DNA of 64,000 nt. Source: Phil1 sp040767925 (GTDB taxonomy: Bacteria > Bacillota > Clostridia > Christensenellales > CAG-138). The notes below the pieces were generated by a model that was given only the letters and a program-made list of their open reading frames with translations, made no database searches and was not told where the DNA came from. The translations under genes were made by a program, and so were the position numbers. The stretch spans positions 248,001-312,000 of the forward strand of contig JAXGNN010000001.1 in the NCBI GenBank assembly GCA_040767925.1. Reading direction: 5' to 3'. Positions 34,146-41,319 of the stretch are shown piece by piece (positions within the stretch are counted from its first letter, which is position 1; every line of letters begins with the position of its first letter).

Positions 34146-35681
34146 TTACTCGGCCCGTTCCATGAGGTTCAATGCGAATTCCTTCATGGCTTTGGCGATC
34201 ATCTTCTTCACCTGGGCCTCGCCGACGCCGGAATCGGAAGCTCCGTCGTTGGGCTCCATCAAAAAGGACACGCCGTCGAATAGATTCGTCATGCGGCCCA
34301 GGAACAGCGAACCTTTGCCGATGATCATCACGCGGCGCACCCGGCCTTCCATGATGTCGCCGCGCGCGAAGCCGATGTACGGCACGCCGGAAGGGATGTG
34401 CCCCTGCGTGGGCGCCCAGCCCGTAAGGCCGCGCTCCTGCGTGAATTTCGCAAGATCGCTCCTTTCAAGCTCGCCGCGCGTCACCGCGAGCGCCGCGATC
34501 ATCTTATAGTTCGACAGGGGCACGTCGCCCGCGCCCGCGGGCTTCGTGATGTCGGGGTTCTGCATCTCGGGCGAGAACTTATCCACGTCCGTCACCTTGA
34601 GCCCGGCTCTCGCGAGCGGGTCGGTCACAAGGCTCGAGATGACCGCCTGCGGCGCGGAGCCCGTGCCGACGGTGTGGCGGCCGAGGGTGTTCAGGTTGAC
34701 GACGGGGCTGACGCCGTCGTCCCGCGCGACGACCACGGTGAAGCCGCCGAGCACATCCTCGAGGACGGGCAGGCCCTTCTTCACATGGTCCTTGCCGTTC
34801 ATGCCGAGCTTCGCGGTGGAACCGCCCGCCGTGACGACGACGGTCCGGTACGCGCCCGCGGCCACGAGGGCCGCCGCCTCGATGATGGCGTGGACGGGCG
34901 CCGCGCAGAAGCCGCGGGTATCGGACCCCGTGGCGCCCGAAAAGCCCGCGATCTCAGCGGCGCTTTTGGCGAAGTTGCCGCCGCCGCGCTGGTTCATGTC
35001 GCCGCAGGCTTCCTCGGAGCAGTCGATCACGTATTCGACCTCGGCTTTGCCTACGCCCGCGTTTTTCACGGCGGAAAGCAGCGCGAGCACCGAGGAGGCT
35101 TTCGATACGATGTTCTCATGGATGACATGGGCCGACAGGTTCGGGTCGATGTCGTGCGCGCGGCTGACGCAGCCCACGAGCGCGCCGTCGTGATACAACC
35201 CCTCGGAATGCTCCTCGGAGACGAGGCGGGCGACTTCGGCGGCGTCGACGCCCTCGCCGACGCGCGCGAGGATGCTCTCCTCCAGGATCGGGTTAGCCCT
35301 GAGCGCCCCTCTGTGCCGCGAGACGAACGCCCGGTCGAGCTTCACAAGGTCGAACACGTCGCAGGCCTGCATGAGAAGCAGGAACTCCTCCTGCGGCATG
35401 ATCTGGCCAAATTGACCGTAGCGGTCGTTTACGGGGCATTCCTTGTCGTACCACGGCTGCGGCACGGCGGCGAACGCGTCCGGCGTTACGTTGCCGATGT
35501 AAACCTGGTTGGGATAATAGGAGAGCACCTGCTCATAGCTGCGGATGCGTCCGGGCAGTTCCCGAAGGTATTCGCTCCCGGGGTTGACGACGCGCTCCGT
35601 GGTCTGGGTGCTGCCGTTGTGGAGCACCATGTCCGGCGCGTGGACGAGTATATAGCCTGCGCCCTTGATTACGCTTTTCAT
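34146..35681 (-). CDS. grdC: Glycine/sarcosine/betaine reductase component C, beta subunit
   Basis: 511 residues. GrdC has a thiolase/FabH-like fold and works with GrdD to form acetyl phosphate from the thioester on component C. Seen here are the N-terminal VIKGAGYILVHAPDMV, CSEEACGDMNQRGGGNFAKSAAE, the Cys-containing GFCAAPVHA and GSAPQAVISS. The ATG at 35681 is chosen over one at 35702 because GGAAAGGAA lies between them and the family starts at this point. It follows grdA after a strong hairpin. Confidence 0.95.
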   Translation of the reverse strand: MKSVIKGAGYILVHAPDMVLHNGSTQTTERVVNPGSEYLRELPGRIRSYEQVLSYYPNQVYIGNVTPDAFAAVPQPWYDKECPVNDRYGQFGQIMPQEEFLLLMQACDVFDLVKLDRAFVSRHRGALRANPILEESILARVGEGVDAAEVARLVSEEHSEGLYHDGALVGCVSRAHDIDPNLSAHVIHENIVSKASSVLALLSAVKNAGVGKAEVEYVIDCSEEACGDMNQRGGGNFAKSAAEIAGFSGATGSDTRGFCAAPVHAIIEAAALVAAGAYRTVVVTAGGSTAKLGMNGKDHVKKGLPVLEDVLGGFTVVVARDDGVSPVVNLNTLGRHTVGTGSAPQAVISSLVTDPLARAGLKVTDVDKFSPEMQNPDITKPAGAGDVPLSNYKMIAALAVTRGELERSDLAKFTQERGLTGWAPTQGHIPSGVPYIGFARGDIMEGRVRRVMIIGKGSLFLGRMTNLFDGVSFLMEPNDGASDSGVGEAQVKKMIAKAMKEFALNLMERAE

Positions 35682-35792
35682 CGTAAAGTCGTTCCTTTCC
35701 ACATGCGTTTCAACGCTCTATCGGCATCCCGCGCGTAAGGCGCTAAGACTGCTTCAGATTGGTTGCCGAAACATCGGCCATCAAACGAGGTC

Positions 35793-35818
35793 GGGGCGGC
35801 GGCATGCGCCGCCGCCCC
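35793..35818 (-). terminator. Intra-operon hairpin between grdA and grdC
   Basis: GGGGCGGCGGC (35793-35803) pairs with GCCGCCGCCCC (35808-35818), an 11-bp pure G/C stem 14 bases past the grdA stop. No T-run follows on the minus strand, so it is more likely a partial terminator or RNA-stabilising hairpin than a full stop. Confidence 0.6.
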
Positions 35819-35831
35819 CGCGCGTTTCGCC

Positions 35832-36302
35832 TTAATACTTGCAGTACTGTTCGCGGATAGCGGTCATCTCGTTGACGATGTCGTCAACGTCGAGCACCAT
35901 CTCCATCATCTCGATCTGCTCGCCGTAAACGGCGGGGTCGATTTCTGCCTTGATTTTCGGCTCGCACACATGATACACCCTGAGTCCCAACTGGACTCCT
36001 GTCAATGGACCGGCATAGGTCGGATCACCGTTGGTGACCGTCTCAGCCGCGAGGCCCGCCGCTTCGCCCTCGGCGGCGCCCAAGAGAACGACGACGTTCT
36101 CGGGGCCGTGCTGTTCGGCGAAGGCTTTCACCCGCTTCTGATTCTCCAGGTCCATCGCACCGGCGGATGTTCAGACAAAGCACTCCGTAGAGGAGAACAG
36201 TACCTCGCCGCCCGCGCTCTTGGCGCAAAGCTCGATGGCCTGCCCGGGAATGCCGTCTCGATCACCGATGACGATGATCTTCCTGCCAGCTAAAATGCCC
36301 AT
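35832..36302 (-). CDS. grdA: Glycine reductase selenoprotein A, with UGA-encoded selenocysteine at residue 44
   Basis: 156 residues when the in-frame TGA at 36173-36171 is read as selenocysteine. GrdA is the small selenoprotein that carries the carboxymethyl group from component B to component C as a selenoether. Translation from the ATG at 36302 (AAGGAGG upstream) gives MGILAGRKIIVIGDRDGIPG, then STECFV-Sec-TSAGAMDLENQ: residue 44, exactly the known Sec place in GrdA. The rest (LLGAAEGEAAGLAAETVTNGD, MVLDVDDIVNEM) is the standard GrdA sequence. Gene callers that treat TGA as stop will truncate it to begin at 36155. A thioredoxin pair is encoded just upstream. Confidence 0.96.
36153..36170 (-). 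promoter_or_regulatory. Candidate SECIS hairpin of grdA
   Basis: Right after the TGA codon, CATC (36169-36166) can pair with GATG (36156-36153), leaving a loop that includes GGTG. The structure is short; the GGU in the loop resembles the SelB-recognised element, but the fold was judged by eye. Confidence 0.4.
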
Positions 36303-36371
36303 ATCATATCCTCCTTTTCCTGTGGATTATAGAAAGCCTCGCGGCCTGCTACCGCTGTTCGCCCGATGGAA

Positions 36372-36695
36372 TCAGGCGTGTTTTCGGATCATCGCCTCTA
36401 CGTTTTCCGGGGTGGCGTCGTCCTTCACGCGGGAATCGACCATAACGCCGTTTTCGTAGACGGCGATCACGGGCAACCCCAGCACCTTCTGGCCGATCGC
36501 GAGCCTTCGCGCCTTGGTGGTGTTGAGCGCGCAGAACTTCAGGCTATCCTCGTACTTCTTGGCGAACTCGAGCACATGCGGCGCGAGCGCCGCGCAGGGC
36601 ACGCAGCCGTCCCCGTAGAAATCCACAACGACCTTGCCTTCGGCCTGCAGAACTTCCTTCTCAAATGTTTCCTTATCGACTTCCAGCATATTCAT
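36372..36695 (-). CDS. trxA: Thioredoxin of the glycine reductase system (CVPC active site)
   Basis: 107 residues, single thioredoxin fold. The active site reads GDGCVPCAAL instead of the common WCGPC: the Trp is lost and Val replaces Gly. This variant is typical of thioredoxins that serve glycine reductase in amino-acid fermenters. The cis-Pro is in GLPVIAVYENG. It passes electrons from TrxB to component C/selenoprotein A. Start ATG 36695 or 36689 (both have an acceptable AAGGA site). It lies 9 bases after trxB. Confidence 0.93.
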   Translation of the reverse strand: MNMLEVDKETFEKEVLQAEGKVVVDFYGDGCVPCAALAPHVLEFAKKYEDSLKFCALNTTKARRLAIGQKVLGLPVIAVYENGVMVDSRVKDDATPENVEAMIRKHA

Positions 36696-36704
36696 GTCCT
36701 TTCC

Positions 36705-37646
36705 TTATTTCAGGTTTGATACGTACTTCTCCGCCTGCATGGCGGCGATCGCGCCGTCCGCGGCGGCCGTGACCACCTGGCGCAGGCCCTTCACGCGCAG
36801 GTCCCCCGCGGCGAACACGCCGGGGAGGCTGGTGCGCATGTCCTCATCGGTCCTGATATAGCCGTTCTCCATCTCGATCATGCCCTCGTACAGCCCCGTG
36901 TTGGGCAGAAGGCCGATGAAGCCGAACAGCCCGAACAGGCCGTCCTCCCCGTCCGCCTCGACAACCGTCAATTCGCCCGTTTTGGTGTTCTTGACGATCA
37001 TCCTCGAGAGGATCTCATCGCCCCCGACCTCGTCGACCACGGCGTCCCACATGAAATGGATTTTAGGATTCGCGAAAGCCTTTTCCTGGATGGACTTCGC
37101 CGCGCGAAGCTCGTCCCGGCGGTGGATGACGGTCACCTTGCGGGCGAACTTCGTCAGGTACAGGGCTTCCTCCACGGCGGCGTCGCCGCCGCCGACCACG
37201 AAAACCTCCAGCCCCTCGAAAAACGCGGCGTCGCAGGTCGCGCAGAAGGAAATCCCCTTGCCGACGTACCTGCCCTCGTTTTTGCAGCCGATCGGGCGCG
37301 GAAACGCGCCGGTCGCGAGGATCACCGCGCGCGCAAGGTATTCGTTCTTCGTGCAGGCGATCCGCTTCACCTCGCCCGCGAGCGCGACGCTCCCGACGGC
37401 TTCGCGCGCGCGCTCGACGCCGAACTTCTCTACCTGCGCGCTCATGCGGGCGACGAGCGACGATCCGCTCTCGCCTTCGAGCTGCTGGCCGGGATAGTTC
37501 TCGATTTCGTCCGTTATGGCGATCTGCCCGCCGTCCTGCCCCTTCTCGATTATGAGGGTGCTCAGCCGGGACCGGCCCGCGTAAAGGCCGGCGGTCAGGC
37601 CGGCGGGGCCCGCGCCCAAAATGATTACATCGTAAATCTTTTCCAT
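36705..37646 (-). CDS. trxB: Thioredoxin reductase
   Basis: 313 residues from an ATG at 37646. FAD-binding GAGPAGLTAGLYAGR at the N-terminus, the redox-active CATC in SFCATCDAAFF (about residue 135), NADPH-binding VVGGGDAAVEEAL and the C-terminal GVFAAGDLR-VKGLRQVVTAAADG. It reduces TrxA with NAD(P)H and sits between grdB and trxA in the operon. The start follows GGAGCAGCGGTAT and begins at the family position (MEKIYDVIILGAGPAG). Confidence 0.95.
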   Translation of the reverse strand: MEKIYDVIILGAGPAGLTAGLYAGRSRLSTLIIEKGQDGGQIAITDEIENYPGQQLEGESGSSLVARMSAQVEKFGVERAREAVGSVALAGEVKRIACTKNEYLARAVILATGAFPRPIGCKNEGRYVGKGISFCATCDAAFFEGLEVFVVGGGDAAVEEALYLTKFARKVTVIHRRDELRAAKSIQEKAFANPKIHFMWDAVVDEVGGDEILSRMIVKNTKTGELTVVEADGEDGLFGLFGFIGLLPNTGLYEGMIEMENGYIRTDEDMRTSLPGVFAAGDLRVKGLRQVVTAAADGAIAAMQAEKYVSNLK

Positions 37647-37711
37647 ATACCGCTGCTCCGTATTCACGGGGAGAGGGTGGCCGCGCCGCGGATCGCCCCT
37701 TCCCCGTCCGA

Positions 37712-39016
37712 TCAAATTTCGAAGATCGTCTGATCCTCAACCTCGCTCGTCAGCGCCTCGAGCGCGCGGGAGACGAGCTTTTTGCGAAGCGCATACTCAT
37801 CCTCGCGGTAAAGCGAGGGGTTGCCGAGGGGATGCGGGATCGCTACGGTCGGGACGATCCTGTTCGCGCCGACCGTCATCGAAATGGGTGTCACCGTGCA
37901 CATATGCACCACGGGGATGCCCGCCCTTTCGATTTCTTTCACCATCGTTGCACCGCAACGCGTGCAGGTGCCTCAGGTACTTGTCATGATGACGGCGTTT
38001 ACGCCCGCCTGCAGAAGCTTTTTAGCGTACTCCGCGGCGTACTTCCTCGAGTTGGCGACCGAGGTGCCGTTGCCCACGGTCGTGTAAAAATAATCATGCA
38101 GCTTGCCGATCTTCCCGTCGCGCTCGAAGTCGCGCATCACGTCCACGGGCAGCACGCGGTTCGGGTCGGCGTTGGCGTAGACGGGGTCGTAGCCGCCGTG
38201 CGCGGTTTCATACCCTTCGGCGTCGAGCTCGTCCACGCCCGCGATGCAGTATTCGCCGTAGCGCGAGGCCGACGAGGATTCGATGTGATCCGGGTTGCCC
38301 CTGGGAACGATGCCGCCGGAGGTACACAGCGCGACCGTCGCGCGAGAGAGATCCTTCACGGCGGGACTAGGGGCAACGCGGTCGAACGAGGGCATGGGAT
38401 ACTCGGTGACGAAGGGCTTGCCCGAAAGCTTTTTCAAAAGCATGTCGACGGCGCGCTTGGAGCCGCGCTCCTTCTCAAAGAAGTTCACGCGCACGCCGTT
38501 GGGCATGTAGCCCTCCTCCGCGGAGGCGCCCAGCTTCTCGCCCTTCATCAGCTTCATGGCGAGCTTCGCCATCACCGGAACGGCTTTCCTCATGCCCGCC
38601 GCGTTGTTGGCGGTCGGCACGATGAGGATCTTATCCTTCAAATCGGCGCCGGGATTCTCCTCGTACATGCCGGTGAGGACCGGTATGCCGAGCTTTTCGT
38701 GCACGGAGAGCGCCGCGCTCGAGCAGGCGTAGCCATAGCGGCCGGCGTTGAACGCGGGGCCGGCGATAAACAGGTCGGGCTTGCATTCCCCGACCCACGC
38801 GAGGATCTGATCCAGCGCTTCCTTCTCATGTTCGGCGAAATACGAGTCGCCGCAGACGATCGTGGCGGCGACCTCCGCCTCGCCCTGCCACGCCTGGTTG
38901 AACGCCAGGCCCGGGCCGACGAAGCCCTGCCGCAGCTCGGGCGGCACATGCGCCATTTCCTCGCCGCCGATGTTCGCGAAGAACTGGTTGATGTAATGGA
39001 CAACGCGATAACTCAT
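37712..39016 (-). CDS. grdB: Glycine reductase component B, selenoprotein subunit GrdB, with selenocysteine at residue 348
   Basis: 434 residues when the TGA at 37975-37973 is read as selenocysteine. With GrdE it forms component B, which binds the substrate amine as a Schiff base and transfers the carboxymethyl group to selenoprotein A. N-terminal MSYRVVHYINQFFANIGGEE, AGPAFNAGRYGYAC and TSGGIVPRGNPDHIESSSAS are typical. The Sec context is MTST-Sec-GTCTRCG, with two further Cys, as in known GrdB/GrdF/GrdH. It looks like the glycine-specific form by its place in a glycine-riboswitch operon. Standard gene calls will split it at 37973. Confidence 0.96.
37946..37960 (-). promoter_or_regulatory. 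Candidate SECIS hairpin of grdB
   Basis: Twelve bases after the TGA, CGTTGC (37960-37955) and GCAACG (37951-37946) form a perfect 6-bp stem with loop GGT. Spacing and the GGU loop resemble the E. coli fdhF element bound by SelB. Confidence 0.7.
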
Positions 39017-39047
39017 GAGGCTTTTTTCTCCTTTCTTACCCAGCGTC

Positions 39048-40340
39048 TTACCTGGCGCTCAGGCGGTTGAAGCCCATCTCGTTGGTAGCGCCGGTGATGA
39101 CCTGCAGCTCCGCCTCGATGGAACCGTCCGGCCGCAGGGAACCGGCGTGGCCGCCGGCAATCTTGTCGACATAATCCAGCATCCCGATGACTTTATCCAT
39201 TTTGGGCAGAACGACCGCCTCGTTGGCGTTGCCGCAGGTGACCACGGCGTCCGCGAGCGGGTCCGCGTCGGCGAGGGACTGGGACTTGCCGTCCTGGCCG
39301 GCGTATTCGTCGGTGATGATGGTGGTTTTGATGCCGGCCTTCTCGATCTTGACGGTGTTCATGATGAGGTCGGTGTCGGGGTTGCCAAAACCCTCCTGGG
39401 AAATAACCACGCCGTCGAGGTCCATAAGGCGGCACAGCTTGGCGCTCCAGTCGGACGAGCGCTGCTTGTCGGCAAGGTAGACGTTTTCGTTGGTGATGAT
39501 GTTGCAGACGTAGTTGAGCGTCCTGCCGTGCTGCTCGAACAGATCCTCCACCACGGGGTTGTTCTGATGGTGATAGGTCGTATTCTTATCGCAGGCGGAC
39601 ACGCAGTTGCCGCTGACGATGGCGCCGTCCATGGTCTCCGTAGGGTTGAGGATGGTCGTGAGGGAACGTTTGGCGTCGACGCCGTACACATAGGTGTCGT
39701 GCAGCAACCCCTGGCTCTGCAGCATATGGACATAAGCCACGCGCGGCAGATCCGGGAATTTCTCGATTCCCTCCCGCACGCCGTAGGTTTCATATACTTT
39801 GGTTTCCTCCGGCACGGCGTTGCGGCCGAGCTCGCCGACGAACGCCGCCGCGCGAAGGCCCGCGAGGCGCACGGCGCGCTCGTACTCGTGCTGATGCAAA
39901 TCCTCGGCGGGCGCGCACACCATCACGAGGTTCAAAAGCTTCGAGAACGGCGTATAGGCCGCGCCGGGGCCCGTCATATCGATGATGCCTTCCTGGAAAC
40001 CGACGATCTTTCCGGCGGTAACGATCGCCATGCCGCGCAGCACATGCGTCCTGCCCGAGCCGACGGTATCGACCTTGGCGATGACGCCGGGGAACTCGCC
40101 CCCGGGGCCTTCCACCTTCACGCGCGGCTCGATGACGTCCTTGACCGGCGTGATACGCACGCTTTCGCCGGGTCTCGCGATGTCGAAGCGCATGGTTTTG
40201 ACGCAGGCCTTGACGTCGTCGTCCTCATAGACGAAGGCCTTCACCTCGTCCGCATTGACGAAAAGGGTTCCGTTTTCCAGTTTGCATTCGTTTGAAAACT
40301 GTATATCTTCGATCCGGATAAAGCCCAATTCCAATTTCAA
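39048..40340 (-). CDS. grdE: Glycine reductase component B, GrdE proprotein with pyruvoyl-forming Cys
   Basis: 430 residues from a TTG at 40340, placed 8 bases after AGGAGG; a GTG three codons earlier sits too close to the ribosome site. GrdE is cleaved by itself into two subunits; the Cys at the cut becomes a pyruvoyl group that binds glycine as a Schiff base. The cleavage region SGNCVSACDKNTTYHH is intact, with the critical Cys at about residue 246. Start LKLELGFIRIEDIQF and end NEMGFNRLSAR fit the family. First enzyme gene of the operon, just after grdX. Confidence 0.95.
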   Translation of the reverse strand: MKLELGFIRIEDIQFSNECKLENGTLFVNADEVKAFVYEDDDVKACVKTMRFDIARPGESVRITPVKDVIEPRVKVEGPGGEFPGVIAKVDTVGSGRTHVLRGMAIVTAGKIVGFQEGIIDMTGPGAAYTPFSKLLNLVMVCAPAEDLHQHEYERAVRLAGLRAAAFVGELGRNAVPEETKVYETYGVREGIEKFPDLPRVAYVHMLQSQGLLHDTYVYGVDAKRSLTTILNPTETMDGAIVSGNCVSACDKNTTYHHQNNPVVEDLFEQHGRTLNYVCNIITNENVYLADKQRSSDWSAKLCRLMDLDGVVISQEGFGNPDTDLIMNTVKIEKAGIKTTIITDEYAGQDGKSQSLADADPLADAVVTCGNANEAVVLPKMDKVIGMLDYVDKIAGGHAGSLRPDGSIEAELQVITGATNEMGFNRLSAR

Positions 40341-40356
40341 ACCGAACACCTCCTCC

Positions 40357-40773
40357 TTATATCTTGTTTATCTTGCTAAGCCCCGCCGCCGCGTCGAAAT
40401 CCAGCGCGCCCGCCAGCAGGGTATAGTCGATCAATTGAAGGTCCTTTTTCTCGCTTTCCAAAAGCTCCCGCCGCGCCTGACCGAACTTGTCGAGGGCGAC
40501 GATCGCCTCGGCGATGATCCCGGCTTCCTCCGCCGAAAACGCGCGCGGCGCCCGCGATACCGCGACGGACTTAAACGGCGTCCGGTTCGGCTTGACGCTT
40601 CCTGAAAGCGGATGGGTATATAAAGTATGCCCCAAGTAGACCAAATCCCGCACGTTCAGCAGTATTTCGCGGTGGGACAATTCAGGAAAAAGACGCACAC
40701 GAAAGCAATCGCCCATGCACGCTTCGACGAGCGCATTGTTCGTGACGATCAGAAAATCGCGCGCGCTTTTCAC
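40357..40773 (-). CDS. grdX: GrdX family protein
   Basis: 138 residues from a GTG at 40773 after AAGGAGGGG. GrdX occurs at the head of glycine reductase operons in many Clostridia; its function is unknown. N-terminal FLIVTNNALVE and the central LVYLGHTLYTHPLSGSVKPN match the family. No membrane segment. It is the first gene after the glycine riboswitch, so its translation and the whole operon depend on the switch. Confidence 0.9.
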   Translation of the reverse strand: MKSARDFLIVTNNALVEACMGDCFRVRLFPELSHREILLNVRDLVYLGHTLYTHPLSGSVKPNRTPFKSVAVSRAPRAFSAEEAGIIAEAIVALDKFGQARRELLESEKKDLQLIDYTLLAGALDFDAAAGLSKINKI

Positions 40774-40817
40774 GCTTTGCCCCTCCTTTTTCGACTTAAT
40801 ATGCCCTTTTTACGCGC

Positions 40818-40871
40818 AAAAAACAGAGTCCGCGCGAAGGCGTGCATCAAACAGCCCTTCGCCTGACTCTG
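40818..40871 (-). terminator. Riboswitch-controlled terminator before grdX
   Basis: On the minus strand CAGAGTC (40871-40865) pairs with GACTCTG (40830-40824), with an inner stem GCGAAGG (40862-40856) to CCTTCGC (40840-40834), then a run of six T (40823-40818). Its CAGAG half is also the closing strand of aptamer 2, so glycine binding should prevent termination. Confidence 0.8.
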
Positions 40872-41040
40872 TACATCAACCTGAGAGATTCCCCGCTATG
40901 CGCGGGTTGCGCCTTCGGTGCTTACGCTTTCCAGAGTTTTGTCAAACCGCAGTCCTTTTGCCTGAGATGTTCGCGCCGCGCCGGCATGCGCGGCGTTTAT
41001 TCCTTCGGCTCCGCCCGAAGCGGATCTCCTGCAGTCGTCA
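40867..41040 (-). ncRNA. Tandem glycine riboswitch
   Basis: Two glycine aptamers in series on the minus strand. Aptamer 1 (about 41036-40949) has GGAGATCC, CCGAAGGAATAA and ATCTCAGGCAAAAGGACTGC. Aptamer 2 (40936-40867) has CTCTGGAAAG, CACCGAAGGCGCAA and AATCTCTCAGG closing with CAGAG. These are the conserved glycine riboswitch blocks. It sits between a good promoter and grdX and should turn the glycine reductase operon on when glycine is plentiful. Confidence 0.95.
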
Positions 41041-41085
41041 TCCAACGCAGTATATCGTTTTTCGCATGAAAGCCCATCCCCATGC

Positions 41086-41121
41086 AGTTTAAAGAATAGC
41101 ACGATTTTTGTCAAAAGTCAA
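41086..41121 (-). promoter_or_regulatory. Promoter of the glycine reductase operon
   Basis: Two overlapping good matches on the minus strand: TTGACT (41121-41116) with TATTCT (41098-41093), and TTGACA (41114-41109) with TAAACT (41091-41086), each with a 17-base spacer. Either starts RNA about 45 bases before aptamer 1. Confidence 0.75.
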
Positions 41122-41147
41122 TGGCAACGCGCATGAGCATACAAATA

Positions 41148-41168
41148 GCGCCGCGGAATCCGCGGCGC
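41148..41168 (-). terminator. Terminator after tRNA-Sec
   Basis: GCGCCGCGG (41148-41156) and CCGCGGCGC (41160-41168) form a 9-bp stem directly past the tRNA 3' end; on the minus strand TATTTGT follows. Confidence 0.8.
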
Positions 41169-41171
41169 CGA

Positions 41172-41268
41172 TGGCGGGAATATGTGGGAATCGAACCCAC
41201 CTGGACGGCTCTTCGCCGCCTGCACCGGTTTTGAAGACCGGGGGGCACACCAGAACCCATCTACTCCC
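41172..41268 (-). tRNA. selC: Selenocysteine tRNA (anticodon UCA)
   Basis: 97 bases on the minus strand, starting GGGAGTAG and ending in an encoded CCA. The anticodon loop CTTCAAA gives UCA (complement at 41232-41234), flanked by CCGGT/ACCGG. An extended D-stem and a long variable arm (GGCGGC-GAAGA-GCCGTC) are typical of tRNA-Sec. The T-arm is GTGGG-TTCGATT-CCCAC. It lies 50 bases after selB, so it is probably made with selA and selB. Confidence 0.96.
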
Positions 41269-41319
41269 AAATGCGCGGCTATTATAGCATGGAATCCCTT
41301 TCGGGGCAAGCCCTGCGCG

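Noticed and set aside
35832..36302. grdA as a pseudogene broken by a stop codon.
   Set aside because: The TGA lies exactly at the Sec44 codon, the frame is intact on both sides, and selA, selB, selC and selD are all present.
37712..39016. grdB as two separate genes or a nonsense mutation.
   Set aside because: The break is a TGA at the conserved Sec site with a matching hairpin after it.
41118..41309. A 63-residue frame overlapping tRNA-Sec.
   Set aside because: It covers the tRNA and terminator and has no ribosome site.
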